From Ryuthela nishihirai (lineage: Eukaryota > Arthropoda > Arachnida > Araneae > Heptathelidae), in contig JAWZYU010000028.1 in NCBI GenBank assembly GCA_038380435.1, forward strand, positions 26,520,201 through 26,584,200: a stretch of 64,000 nucleotides of DNA. The letters are read 5' to 3'. A program made the position numbers and the translations under genes. Below the pieces are notes generated by a model, which was not told where the DNA came from, ran no database searches, and saw only the letters and a program-made list of their open reading frames with translations. Each line of letters opens with the position of its first letter. Positions within the stretch are counted from its first letter, which is position 1. Shown here piece by piece: positions 34,051 to 44,465 of the stretch.

Positions 34051-34052
34051 AA
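32253..34052 (+). CDS. LINE endonuclease-reverse transcriptase, partial, open frame
   Basis: An uninterrupted frame of about 600 codons. From the N-terminus: end of the AP-like endonuclease domain (CCYAPTEDADEDEKDRFYEQ, GDFNAKVG at about residue 50, MIDYILI, GSDHYLV), a linker (AEEAVRQHNSRELYQIV in sister copies, SEEAVRQ here), then the RT: IPIFKKGDRSSCDNYRGISL, QCGFRSGRGCVDQ, motif A FVDFKKAFDSVD with the catalytic Asp, motif B VRQGCILSPFLFSL. The frame ends at a stop created by the truncation, before the YADD motif, so it lacks two catalytic Asp residues. The protein cannot be active. It is a recent or slowly decaying copy. Confidence 0.85.
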   Translation, partial: CCYAPTEDADEDEKDRFYEQLQDILNSVKKGDITLVLGDFNAKVGTDSDLWGGVIGPFGIGSCNSNGQRLLQVSKLNGFRITNTYYKHHDIHKYTWVSPDGLHKNMIDYILINSKWTSSVRNTRAYRGAEIGSDHYLVKSVLQLKLKKCCARVKKFTFNTEALKDPVIAKAYHDRLLSHYDSHGLLTTEVEEEWDHFKQAFLDTNSTLLGKKEQKRQNYLSDEALELISERKNCRNALNQYPTSPNRKHYRDLNKLVKDQLAADKNFWLDGLADKSEEAVRQHNSRELYQIVNVLCGRKRTGIQGLKDKQGKVIEGEDSVMARWAEHFSDVLNNVVSSTPIVCNDDRCIGGFNVGPITQSEVSLAVSKLKLHKSPGVDEITTEMLRAGNVSVTTWMTEILNLFYDKGMVPKDFTRAIVIPIFKKGDRSSCDNYRGISLLSVPGKVLSMIVLNRIKNLVDRQLRDEQCGFRSGRGCVDQIFSLRQILEKCLEFQKPLVASFVDFKKAFDSVDRHNLWLIVRSYGIPDKLVNIMKALYNNTESCVRVGKACSNWFSITSGVRQGCILSPFLFSLVIDYVMRNSLQGKDFGLKWAGDRKISD

Positions 34053-34079
34053 CCTATATTACAAAAAGGTACCGAACAC

Positions 34080-34265
34080 TTCCATGTTATGTGACTGGAA
34101 AGCCATATTCGAAGCCCCCTAAATAGAGAGGAGTTTGGGCTCAATTTTTTGAGCCCTAGTCCGATTTGGGAAAAAACATTTCTCTGATGTATGATGAGAA
34201 ATTCATATATAAAATGTATGTCGCTAATTGCATATTTTATTATTATATTATTAATTATTATATTT
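34080..34265 (+). repeat. Fragment of the repeat family that surrounds the Tc1 element
   Basis: Shares gctcaattttttgagcc, tttctctgatg and then aatgtatgtcg and ttattaattatta with 28204-28319 and 29936-29990. Here the Tc1 insertion is absent, so it shows the empty site. Cut on the right by a SINE. Confidence 0.6.
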
Positions 34266-34267
34266 CT

Positions 34268-34636
34268 GGGGCGAGGGTGACTCAGTTTGTAGCGGGCCAG
34301 GCTACTAATCTGTAGTTTCCAGGTTCGAGTCCCAGCTGAGTCAGCGTTGAGATTTATCTCCGCAAAATTCCCCGCCCTGCCCACGGTCAGTAGGGGACAC
34401 CGATAGGATTGGAAAGGCCGCCGTCCGTCAGATTGGAGGTTAAGCCGTGGCCCCCGTGTGCGGGAGTGCCATACCCTATGCAAGTTAAAGAACACTGGAT
34501 GGCCTTGACGGGAGGCTACCATCTGTCTACCAACAGCCGTTCCAGTGGGTCCCCTCCCCCAGCCATCGGGGTTCTTGTGACCTGGCCATATAGCCCATTG
34601 TGTACGAAAAAGTGTCGCTCAGAGGTAAACCAACCA
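34268..34636 (+). mobile_element. SINE, nearly full length
   Basis: Head ggcgagggtgactcagtttg with a weakened A box, B box ggttcgagtcccagctgag, core, and tail ending gaggtaaaccaacc. A short deletion lies before the tail (ctcccccagccatcgg). Confidence 0.88.
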
Positions 34637-34677
34637 TCATTGTTTGACAAAATTAAAATGTTAATTCAGTAGTACAG

Positions 34678-34744
34678 AATCACAGGAGATGTCCTGGAGA
34701 CCTGAAACTCATGAAATAATAAGCAGGAAAAAAATGGTTTTGCC
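34678..34744. mobile_element. Partial copy of the foldback element at 2016
   Basis: Shares atcacaggagatgtcct and then attcatgaaa-like and ttttgcc segments with 2016-2090. The right arm was not found. It directly precedes Tc1-like coding remnants, so it may be that element's end. Confidence 0.45.
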
Positions 34745-35195
34745 GTGGGTGGGTTCCACTCAGTCTCGTCCTGCACACCCGGTGTTCTCGGGTGGGATGT
34801 CATCAGTTATGACTGCAGAACACCTTTAGTGTTTGTCCAGGAAACTGATAGCTCAACGACACGATACGTTGACAAGATTCTGGTGTCCCATTGTCTACCT
34901 TCCTGTGGAGTTCTCTTGGTGACATTTTTCAGCAGCACAACGCACGACCCCATATAGCATGCAGCATGTCAACACTTTACATTGATCTGCTATATCCTTG
35001 GAGTTTTCCACTATAGAACACATACAGGATGTGGTGGGTCGGCGTCTCAAACAGGATTTACAGTCAGCATACACACTGGACACCCTGCGTCTCCCTTTGG
35101 AGGACGAATGGTGGAAAGGGCCTTAGGACCCTATTAGGGACCTGTATGCATCGATGCCTCGACGCCTGGCAGATATTCATTCCCCAAACAACCAA
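34745..35195 (+). pseudogene. Second Tc1-like transposase remnant
   Basis: Short frames match the C-terminal half of Tc1 transposases: GWDVISYDCRTPLVFVQ, TRYVDKIL, FQQHNARPHIACS (the usual FQQDN motif with Asp replaced by His), TIEHIQDVVGRRL and LYASMPRRLADI. Frameshifts separate them. It is a different family from the element at 28320. Confidence 0.7.
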
Positions 35196-35357
35196 ACAAA
35201 CAACTTCCCATGCCAACAGCATGCAGTGTCAATGTGACATTTGTATTGCTGTCAGGGGTCATTAGACACCTTACTGAACTCTAGTGCATGAGTAAATGCA
35301 TCTCCAGGTAACTTCTCCAATTGCCACCCTATTCAACTACAGTGTATTGCTCCAATT

Positions 35358-35632
35358 TATCCTGCCCACGGTCAGTAGGGGACACCGATGGGCTTGGAAA
35401 GGCCGCCGTCCGTCGGATGGGACGTTAAGCCGTGGCCCCGTGTGCGGGAGAGCCATACCCTGTGCACGTTAAAGAACACGCTGGATGGCCTTGACGGGAG
35501 GCTACCATCTGTCTCTGAACAGCTGTTCCAGTGGATCCCCTCCCCCAACCTTCTCTGAGCCTTCGTGGTCCATGTGACCTGGCCATTTAGCCCGTGGTGT
35601 GCAAAAAGTGCCGCTCAGGGGTAAAACAACCC
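35358..35632 (+). mobile_element. SINE lacking its tRNA head
   Basis: Starts at atcctgcccacggtcagtag and runs to aggggtaaaacaacccaac. The body is close to the young copies. 5'-truncated. Confidence 0.9.
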
Positions 35633-36198
35633 AACAACAACCCCTTATTGATAACCCATATTGGGGACTTCTAAACACACTCTTAATATGCATGCAAGCG
35701 ATTAATCATTATTACCTTGTAACCATGCTCTATCATTCTGCTCAGTTTCAGCGTGGTCCGAGGTGTTGCAATTTTTGTGTCCATGAGTGTATTTGAAATT
35801 TAAATTATTCTGAGCTAGAAGACGTCTCTACTCCCTAACTTCGGAAATAAGTTTTTTATAAGAAAATGTCACTACTGATAAAAAGGTGATACAAAAATCT
35901 CGAAATCTCTGTTTTCCACAATATTAATTCCATATTTCGTTTTATATTTTTAAAGTCAACAAAACTAAAACTTTAACCATAACTTAAACTAGATATAAAA
36001 ATTTACCTCAAAGGTAAAGAACACACCTACTACGACAAATTGGTCATACGCAACGGTTAACACCACTTGGCGATCCTGATACGTAACTAGTTATTAGAGC
36101 ACCGATAAATATAATTATAATTTTTCTACTTCTGACATGAAGTACGAAAAAACATTAAGAGAGAAAAAAACAATAAATTCTTTTGGTAAAATATAAGC
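35633..36198. other. A+T-rich spacer before the tRNA-Leu array
   Basis: No frame or repeat signature. The last 130 bp resemble the array spacer (attaagagagaaaaaaac), so the array began near 36130. Confidence 0.45.
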
Positions 36199-36281
36199 TG
36201 TCAGAAGTGGGATTCGAACCCACGCCCAGATACTGGACTGCGATTTAAACACAGCGACTTAGAACACTCGGCCAACCTGAC
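36199..36281 (-). tRNA. tRNA-Leu-like with anticodon TAA
   Basis: Edge unit. The anticodon loop is TTTAAAT, giving TAA (Leu, codon UUA). The anticodon stem pairs with one T-G wobble, and acceptor and T arms are intact. Confidence 0.55.
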
Positions 36282-37716
36282 ACGTTGTTGATTAGCCAGC
36301 GCAGACAGAGATATAATTAACAATTTTCTCCTTGTGGAATGCTGTACGGAAAATGCATTAAAAGAGAAAAAAGCCGTACATTTTGTTGGTATAATATAAA
36401 TTGTCAGAAGTGGGATTCGAACACATGACCTAAACCCAACGTTTTAGAGCACTCGAACATCCTGACATTTTGTTGATTAACCAGAGCAGACAGAGATATA
36501 ATTATCATTTTCCTCCTTCTGACATGCTATACGGACAGAACATTAATAGAGAAAAAAGCCGTATGTTCTCTTGGTAAAATATAAATTGTCAGAAGTGGGA
36601 TTCAAACCCACGCCCAGATACTGGACTGTGAGCTAAATGCAGCGCCTTAGACCACACAGCCATCCTGACACGTTGTTGATTAAACAAAGCAGACAGAGAT
36701 ATAATTATCAATATTAACCTTGTGACATACTGTACGGACAAAACATTAAAAGAGAAAAAAGCCACAAATTCTCTTGGTAAAATATAAATTGTCAGAAGTT
36801 GGATTCGAATCCATGGCCTAAACCCAACGTCTCAGAGCACTCGGCCATCCTGACACGCTGTTTATTAACCAGAGCAGACAGAAATATAATTATCAATTTT
36901 CTCTTTGTGACATGCTCTACGAACAAAACATTAAAAGAGAAAAAAAGCCGTAAATTTTGTTGGTAAAATATAAAATGTTAGAAGTGGGATTCGAACCCAT
37001 GGCCTAAACTCAAAGAGCACTCGGCCATACGAACACGTTGTTGATTAAGCAGAGCAGACAGAGATAAAATTATCAGTATTTTCCTTGTGACATGCTATAC
37101 GGACAAAATATTAAAAGAGATAAAAGCCGTGAATTCTCTTGGTAAAATATAAATTATCAGAAATGTGATTCGTACCCACATACTGAACGCAGCGACTTAG
37201 ACCACTCGGCCATCCTGACACTTTGTTAATTAACCAGCGCAGACAGAGATAATAATTATCAATTTTCTCCTTGTGACATGCTGTACGGACAAAACATTAA
37301 AAAAGAAAAAAAGTCATAAATTGCCTTGTTAAAAATATAAACTGTCAGAAGTGGGATTCGAACCTATGGCCAAAACCCAACGTCTCAGAGCACTGGGCCA
37401 CCCTTGACACTTTGTTGATTAATCAAAGCAGACAGAGATATAATTATCAATTTTTGCATTGTGACATGCTGTACGGACAAAACATTAAAAGAGAGAAAAA
37501 AAAAGCCATAAATTGTGTTGTTAAAGCATAAATTCTCAGAAGTGGGATTCGTAACCATTGTCTAAACCCAACGTTTCAGAGCACTCGGCCATCCTGACAC
37601 GCTGTTTATTAAACAAAGCAGCCAGAGATATAATTATCAATTTTCTCCTTGTGACATTCTAACGGATAAAACATTAAAAGAGAAAAAAGCCGTATATTCT
37701 CTTCGTAAATAGAGAT

Positions 37717-37799
37717 TGTCAGAAGTGGAATTCGTACCAACGGCCAGATACTGCACTGCGGCCTAAACGCAGCGCCTTAGACCACTCGGCCATCCTGAC
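37717..37799 (-). tRNA. tRNA-Leu (TAG)-like
   Basis: Full 83-nt body with anticodon TAG and paired arms except the T arm, where gaattcgtaccaacg weakens the stem and B box. Confidence 0.5.
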
Positions 37800-38928
37800 A
37801 CGTTGTTGGTTAATTAAAGCAGACAGAGATATAATTATCAATTTTCTCATTCTGACATTCTAACGGACAAAACATTAAAAGAGAAAAAAGCCGTATATTC
37901 TCTTCGTAAAAATAAGATTGTCAGAAGTGGGATTCGAGCGCACGACCAGATACCGGACTGCGGCCTAAACGCAGCGCTTTAGACCACTCGACCATCCTGA
38001 CACGTTGTTGGTTAATCAGAGCAGACAGAGATATAGTTATCAATTTTCTCCTTGTGACATTCTAACGGACAAAACATTAAAAGAGAAGAAGCCGTATATT
38101 CTGTTCATAAAAATAAGGTTGTCAGAAGTAGGATTCGAACTCACGCCCAGATACTGGACGGCGGCCTAAACGCAGCGCCTTAGACCACTCGGCCATGCTG
38201 ACACGTTGTTGGTTAATCAAAGCAGACAGAGATATAATTATCAATTTTCTCCTTCTGACATTCTAACGGACAAAACATTAAAAGAGAAAAAAGCCGTATA
38301 TTTTCTTCGTAAAAATAAGATTGTCAGAAGTGGGATTCGAACGCACGACCAGATACCGGACTGCGGCCTAAACGCAGCGCTTTAGACCACTCGGCCATCC
38401 TGACACGTTGTTGGTTAATCAGAGCAGACAGAGGTATAATTATCAAATTTCTCCTTGTGACATTCTAACGACAAAACATTAAAAGAGAAAATAGCCGTAT
38501 ATTCTGTTCATAAAAATAAGATTGTCAGAAGTGGGATTCGAACTCACGCCCCAGATACTGGACTGCGGCCTAAACGCAACGCCTTAGACCTCTCGGCAAT
38601 CCTGACACGTTGTTATTTAATCAGAGCAGACAGAGATATAATTATCAATTTTCTCCTTGTGACATTTTAACGGTCAAAACATTAAAAGAGAAAAAAGCCG
38701 TATATTCTCATCGTAAAAATAAGGTTGTCAGAAGCGGGATTCGAAGCCACGCCAAGATACTGGACTGGGGCCTAAACGCAGCGTCTTAGAAAACTCGGCC
38801 ATCCTGACACGTTGATGGTTAATTAGAGAAGACAGAGATATAATTATCAATTTTCTCCTTGTGACATTCTAACGGACAAAACATTAAAAGAGAAAAAAAG
38901 CCGTATATTCTAATCCTAAAAATAAAAT

Positions 38929-39011
38929 TGTCAGAAGTGGGATTCGAACCCACGCCCAGATACTGGACTGCGGCCTAAACGCAGCGCCTTAGACCACTCG
39001 CCCATCCTGAC
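38929..39011 (-). tRNA. tRNA-Leu (TAG)-like
   Basis: Differs from the consensus at 39334 by one base in the D arm (GATGGGCGAG instead of GATGGCCGAG). Other arms pair fully. Confidence 0.65.
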
Positions 39012-39131
39012 ACATTGCTGGCAAATCAGAACAGACAGATATATAATTATAAATTTTTCTCCTTGTGACAATCCACCGGACAAAACATTAAAAGAGAAAA
39101 AAGCCGTATATTCTCTTCCTAAAATATAGAT

Positions 39132-39214
39132 TGTCAGAAGTGAGATTCGAACCTACGCCCAGATACTGGACTGCGGCCTAAACGCAGCGCCTTAGACCAC
39201 TCGACCATCCTGAC
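39132..39214 (-). tRNA. tRNA-Leu (TAG)-like
   Basis: Full length, with minor changes in the T stem (GTAGG/CTCAC) and D arm (GGTCGAG). Anticodon TAG. Confidence 0.55.
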
Positions 39215-39333
39215 ACGTTGTTAGTTAATCAGAGAAGACAGAGATATAATTATCAATTTTCTCCTTGTGACAATCTACCGAACAAAACATTAAAAGAGAA
39301 AAAAGACGTATATTCTCTTCGTAAAAATAAGAT

Positions 39334-39416
39334 TGTCAGAAGTGGGATTCGAACCCACGCCCAGATACTGGACTGCGGCCTAAACGCAGCGCCTTAGACC
39401 ACTCGGCCATCCTGAC
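39334..39416 (-). tRNA. tRNA-Leu (TAG), consensus copy
   Basis: Every arm pairs: acceptor GTCAGGA/TTCTGAC with one G-T, anticodon stem CTGCG/CGCAG around TTTAGGC, a variable arm CCAG/CTGG as in class II tRNAs, and T stem GTGGG/CCCAC. A box TGGCCGAGTGG and B box GGTTCGAATCC are intact, and TTTTT follows within about 12 bases of the 3' end. CCA is not encoded, as in animals. The adjacent discriminator is A. Likely competent for Pol III. Confidence 0.8.
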
Positions 39417-39535
39417 ACATTGCTGGCAATTCAGAGCAGACAGATATATAATTATCAATCTTCTCCTTGTGACAATCTACCGGACAAAACATTAAAAGAG
39501 AAAAAAGCCGTATATTCTCTTCCTAAAATATAGAT

Positions 39536-39618
39536 TGTCAGAAGTGCGATTCGAACCCACGCCCAGATATCAGACTACGGCCTAAACGCAGCGCCTTAGA
39601 CCACTTGGCCATCCTGAC
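39536..39618 (-). tRNA. tRNA-Leu (TAG)-like
   Basis: Full length with anticodon TAG. Changes in the variable arm (ATCAGAC on +) and T stem (GTGGG/CGCAC). Confidence 0.5.
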
Positions 39619-39938
39619 ACGTTGTTGGTTAATCAGAGCAGACAGATATATAATTATCAATTCTCTCCTTCTGACACTCTATCGAACAAAACATTAAAAG
39701 AGAAAAAATCCGTATATTCTCTTCGTAAAATTAAGATTGTCAGAAGTGGAAATCGAACCCACGCCCAGATACTGGACTGTGCCTAAACGCAGCGACATAG
39801 ACCACTCGGCCATCCTGACACGTTGTTCGTTAATCAGAGCAGACAGTGATATAATTATCAATTTTCTCCATGTGACATTCTAACGGACAAAACATTAAAA
39901 GAGAAAAAAGCCGTGTATTGTCTTCGTAAAAACAAGAT

Positions 39939-40021
39939 TGTCAGAAGTGGGATTCGAACCCACGCCCAGATACTGGACTGCGGCCTAAACGCAGCGCCTT
40001 AGACCACTCGGCCATCCTGAC
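39939..40021 (-). tRNA. tRNA-Leu (TAG), identical to the 39334 copy
   Basis: Identical over all 83 bases to 39334-39416 although spacers differ slightly. Either recent exchange or selection on the tRNA could explain it. Confidence 0.8.
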
Positions 40022-40342
40022 ACGTTGTTGGTTAATCAAAGCAGTCAGAGATATAATTATCAATTTTCTCCTTCTGACAATCTAACGGACAAAACATTAA
40101 AAGAGAAAAAAGCCGTATATTCTCTTCGTAAAAATAGGATTGTCAGAAGTGGGATTCGAACGCACGACCAGACACCGGACTGCGGCCTAATCGCAGCGCC
40201 TTAGACCACTCGGCCATCCTAACACGTTGTTGGTTAATCAGAGCAGACAGAGGTATAATTATCAATTTTCTCCTTGTGACATTCTAACGGACAAAACATT
40301 AAAAGAGAAAATAGCCATATATTCTGTTCATAAAAATAAGAT

Positions 40343-40425
40343 TGTCAGAAGTGGGATTCGAACCCACGCCCAGATACTGGACTGCGGCCTAAACGCAGCG
40401 ACTTAGACCACTCGGCTATCCTGAC
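40343..40425 (-). tRNA. tRNA-Leu (TAG)-like
   Basis: Full length. Two changes in the D arm region (gcgactt, ggctatcc on +). Anticodon and T arms are consensus. Confidence 0.6.
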
Positions 40426-40545
40426 AGGTTGATGGTTAATCAGAGCAGACAGAGATATAATTATCAATTTTCTCCTTGTGACACTCTAACGGACAAAACA
40501 TTAGAATAGAAAAAAAGCCGTATATTCTCATCCTAAAAATAAGAT

Positions 40546-40628
40546 TGTCAGAAGTGGGATTCGAACCCACGCCCAGATATTGGACTGCGTCCTAAACGCA
40601 GCGCCTTAGACCACTCGGCCATCCTGAC
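40546..40628 (-). tRNA. tRNA-Leu (TAG)-like
   Basis: Consensus arms except loop base 38 (TTTAGGA) and one variable-arm change. Part of the duplicated four-unit block. Confidence 0.65.
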
Positions 40629-41352
40629 ACATTGCTGGCAAATCACAGCAGACAGATATATAATTATCAATTTTCTCCTTGTGACAATCTACCGGACAAA
40701 ATATTAAAAGAGAAAAAAGCCGTATATTCTCTTCCTAAAATACAGATTGTCAGATGTAAGATTCGAACCTACGTCCAGATACTGGACTGCGGCCTAAACG
40801 CAGCGCCTTAGACCACTCGGCCATCCTGACACATTGCTGGAAAATCAGAGCAGACAGATATATAATTATCAATCTTCTCCTTGTGACACTCTAACGGACA
40901 AAACATTAAAAGAGAAAAAAGCCGTATATTCTCTTCCTGAAATATTGATTGTCAGAAGTGAGATTCGAACCTACGTCCAGATACTGGACTGCGGCCTAAA
41001 CGCAGCACCTAAGACCACTCGACCATCCTGACACGTTGTTGGTTAATCAGAGCAGAGAGACATAGTTATCAATTTTCTCCTTTTGACAATCTAACGGACA
41101 AAACATTAAAAGAGAAAAAAACCGTATATTCTGTTCATAAAAATAAGATTGTCAGAAGTGGGATTCAAACCCACGCCCAGATACTGGACTGCGGCCTAAA
41201 CGCAGCGACTTAGAACACTCGGCTATCCTGACAGGTTGATGGTTAATCAGAGCAGACAGAGATATAATTATCAATTTTCTCCTTGTGACACTCTAACGGA
41301 CAAAACATTAGAATAGAAAAAAAGCCGTATATTCTCATCCTAAAAATAAGAT

Positions 41353-41435
41353 TGTCAGAAGTGGGATTCGAACCCACGCCCAGATACTGGACTGCGTCCT
41401 AAACGCAGCGCCTTAGACCACTCGGCCATCCTGAC
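41353..41435 (-). tRNA. tRNA-Leu (TAG)-like
   Basis: Consensus except loop base 38 (TTTAGGA). Equivalent of 40546-40628 in the second copy of the four-unit block. Confidence 0.7.
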
Positions 41436-41956
41436 ACATTGCTGGCAAATCACAGCAGACAGATATATAATTATCAATTTTCTCCTTGTGACAATCTACC
41501 GGACAAAATATTAAAAGAGAAAAAAGCCGTATATTCTCTTCCTAAAATACAGATTGTCAGATGTAAGATTCGAACCTACGTCCAGATACTGGACTGCGGC
41601 CTAAACGCAGCGCCTTAGACCACTCGGCCATCCTGACACATTGCTGGAAAATCAGAGCAGACAGATATATAATTATCAATCTTCTCCTTGTGACACTCTA
41701 ACGGACAAAACATTAAAAGAGAAAAAAGCCGTATATTCTCTTCCTAAAATACAGATTGTCAGAAGTGAGATTCGAACCTACGTCCAGATACTGGACTGCG
41801 GCCTAAACGCAGCGCCTAAGACCACTCGACCATCCTGACACGTTGTTGGTTAATCAGAGCAGAGAGACATAGTTATCAATTTTCTCCTTTTGACAATCTA
41901 ACGGACAAAACATTAAAAGAGAAAAAAACCGTATATTCTCTTCGTAAAATATAGAT

Positions 41957-42039
41957 TGTCAGAAGTGGGATTCGTATCCACGCTCAGAGGCTGCATTGCG
42001 GCCTTAACGCAGCGCCTTAGACCACTCGGCCATCCTGAC
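41957..42039 (-). tRNA. tRNA-Leu body with anticodon AAG
   Basis: Loop reads TTAAGGC, giving AAG (Leu, codon CUU). One anticodon-stem pair and a T-loop base are altered (attcgtatcc on +). Probably a pseudogene. Confidence 0.5.
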
Positions 42040-42551
42040 ACGTTGTTGGTTAATCAGAGCAGAGAGACATATAATTATCAATTTTCTCCTTGTGACATTA
42101 AAATTGACAAAATATTAAAAGTGAAAAAAGACGTATGTTCTCTTCGTAAAATATAGATTGTCAGAAGTGGGATTCGAATCCACGCCCAGATACTGGGCTG
42201 CGGCCTAAACGCAGCGACTTAGACCACTCGGCCATCCTGACACGTTGTTAGTTAATCAGAGCAGACAAAGATATAATTATCAATTTTCATCTTCTGATAT
42301 TCTAACGGACAAAACATTAAAAGAGAAAAAGCCGTATATTCTCTTGGTAAAACATAGATTGTCAGAAGTACCCACGCCCAGATACTGGACTGCGGCCTAA
42401 ACGCAGCGCCTTAGACCACTCGGCCATCCTGACACGTTGTTAGTTAATCAGAGCAGACAGTAATATAATTATCAATTTTCATCTTCTGACATTCTAACGG
42501 ACAAAACATTAAAAGAGTAAAAGCCGTATATTCTCTTGGTGAAACACAGAT

Positions 42552-42634
42552 TGTCAGAAGTGGGATTCGAACCCACGTCCAGATACTGGACTGCGGTCTA
42601 AACGCAGCGACTTAGACCACTCGGCCATCCTGAC
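42552..42634 (-). tRNA. tRNA-Leu (TAG)-like
   Basis: Intact acceptor, anticodon (loop TTTAGAC) and nearly intact T arm. Minor D-arm change. Confidence 0.65.
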
Positions 42635-42752
42635 ACGTTGTTAGTTAGTCAGAGCAGACAGAGATATAATAATAATTTTCTCCTTGTGACAATCTACCGG
42701 ACAAAACATTAAAAGAGAAAAAAGACGTATATTCTTTTCGTAAAATATAGAT

Positions 42753-42835
42753 TGTCAGAAGTGGGATTCGAACCCACGCCCAGATATTGGACTGCGGTCT
42801 AAACGCAGCGCCTTAGACCACTCGGCCATCCTGAC
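42753..42835 (-). tRNA. tRNA-Leu (TAG)-like
   Basis: All main arms pair; the loop is TTTAGAC and the variable arm has one change (atattgg on +). A good candidate gene. Confidence 0.7.
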
Positions 42836-44059
42836 ACGTTGTTAGTTAATCAGAGCAGACAGAGATATAATTATCACTTTTCATCTTCTGATATTCTAAC
42901 GGACAAAACATTAAAAGAGAAAAAAGCCTATATTCTCTTGGTAAAACATAGATTGTCAGAAGTGGAATTCGAACCCACGCCGAGATACTGGACTGCGGCT
43001 TAAACGCAGAGCCTTAGACCACTGGGCCATCCTGACACGTTGTTGGTTAATCAGAGCAGACAGTGATATAATTGTCAATATGAACCTTGTGACATTCTAA
43101 CGGACAAAACTGGACAAACCCAGGGCACTGGACTGCAGCCTAAATGCAGCGCCTGAGACCAAACTGCGATCCTGACACATAACTACTTAATTGGAGCACA
43201 GAAAGATATAATTATAATTTTTCTCTTTCTGACGTGATGTACGGACCAGCATTAACAGAGAATAATGTAATAAATTCTCTTAGTAAAAGATAAGTTGTCA
43301 GAAGTAGTATTTGAATCCATGCGCAGAACACTGGATTGCGTCCTAAACGCAGCGCCTTGGACCACTTGACCATGCTAACACGGAGCTAATTAATAACAGC
43401 ACAGGCAGTTATAATTCTGCTTCTGCTCACACGATATATCGACAAATATTAAGAGAGAAAAAAGCCATAAATTCTCTTAGTAAGATATAGATTGTTAGAA
43501 GTGGGATTCGAACCCATGCTCAGAACATTGGATTGCAGCACATTAGACCACTGGTCCATCCTGACACGTAGCTGATTAATTAGAGCAGACAGAGGTATAA
43601 TTATCATTTTTTCCTTGTGACATGTTGTACAGACAAACATTAAGAGTGAAAAAAATCCTTTGAGTAAGACATAAATTGTCAGAAGTAGGGTTCGAATCCA
43701 GAACACTGGAATGCAGGGCCTCTGCCATTTTGACAGACATCTCGGACATCTTGACAGTAGCTTGTTAGTTATAGCACAGACAGATAACAATATCGTTTTT
43801 CTCCTTCTGACGTGATGTACGAACCAACATTAAGAGAGAAAATAAAAGTTATAAATTATCTTAGTAAATTGTCATAAGTGGAATTCGAACCCACTCCCAG
43901 AACATTGGTTTTCAGCTTACAGTCAGCGCTTTAGACCACACTGTTATTAGTGGTAATAAATTAGATAGATATAATCATCATTTTTTTCATTGTGAGATGA
44001 AGTAGGGGACAAGTATTAGAAAGAAAAAAAGTCATAAATTCTTTTAGTAAAATTTAAGT

Positions 44060-44143
44060 TGTCAGAAGTGGGATTCGAACCGGAGCCCAGGACACTAGTC
44101 TGCTGCTTAAACACAGAACCTTAGATTACTGGTCCATCCTGAC
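44060..44143 (-). tRNA. Last tRNA-Leu-like unit, anticodon TAA
   Basis: Edge unit with loop TTTAAGC (anticodon TAA), mispaired anticodon stem and a damaged T stem. A SINE begins 3 bases later. Confidence 0.4.
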
Positions 44144-44145
44144 AC

Positions 44146-44272
44146 GTTGGGTTGTTTTACCTCTGAGCGGCACTTTTTTGCACACCATGGGCTAAATGGC
44201 CAGATCACATGAACCCCGAAGGCTCAGAGAAGGTTGGGGGAGGGGACCCACTGGAACAGCTGTTGGGAGACA
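44146..44272 (-). mobile_element. SINE tail fragment
   Basis: Tail gttgggttgttttacctctg through to gctgttgggagacag. Core and head are missing, that is, it is truncated at its 5' side. Confidence 0.85.
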
Positions 44273-44360
44273 GTGAAATAAGACATGAATTAAGAAGTGA
44301 TATTGATCTGTACCTTTTGAAAGTTAGAAGTAATCCACTACTATATAAATAAAAAATAAA

Positions 44361-44465
44361 TACCCCCTCAAGCAGATGCTTGCCACAAAGGTCTGACAGG
44401 AGCCTGTCAGTTTATATGCCATAATAGATGGTCTAAGAGGATGGCAGGACCTCAGTAGAAAAATA
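44361..44465 (-). mobile_element. Fragment of the second SINE family
   Basis: Reverse complement of about 11640-11750: accccctcaagcagatgctt, ggtctgacaggagcctgtc and atggcaggacctcagtag. The tRNA head is absent. Confidence 0.7.

Larger units (their letters stand above)
36199..44143 (-). repeat. Tandem array of about 41 tRNA-Leu-like units, about 201 bp period
   Basis: Each unit is a tRNA-Leu body of 83 bp on the minus strand plus a spacer of about 118 bp (agcagacagagatataattatc, gacaaaacattaaaagag). Complete bodies are at 36199, 36597, 37717, 37919, 38120, 38322, 38523, 38726, 38929, 39132, 39334, 39536, 39738, 39939, 40141, 40343, 40546, 40748, 40950, 41150, 41353, 41555, 41757, 41957, 42159, 42552, 42753, 42954, 43296 and 44060. 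Shortened bodies, lacking anticodon, variable or T arm, are at 36402, 36790, 36976, 37155, 37343, 37534, 42360, 43112, 43493, 43677 and 43870. Units are nearly uniform from 37717 to 43036 and degenerate at both edges. Confidence 0.93.

Noticed and set aside
36199..44143. CRISPR-like regular repeats
   Set aside because: Repeat plus spacer of about 200 bp with tRNA folds and equally repeated spacers; a CRISPR array has unique spacers of 30-40 bp. The genome is eukaryotic.
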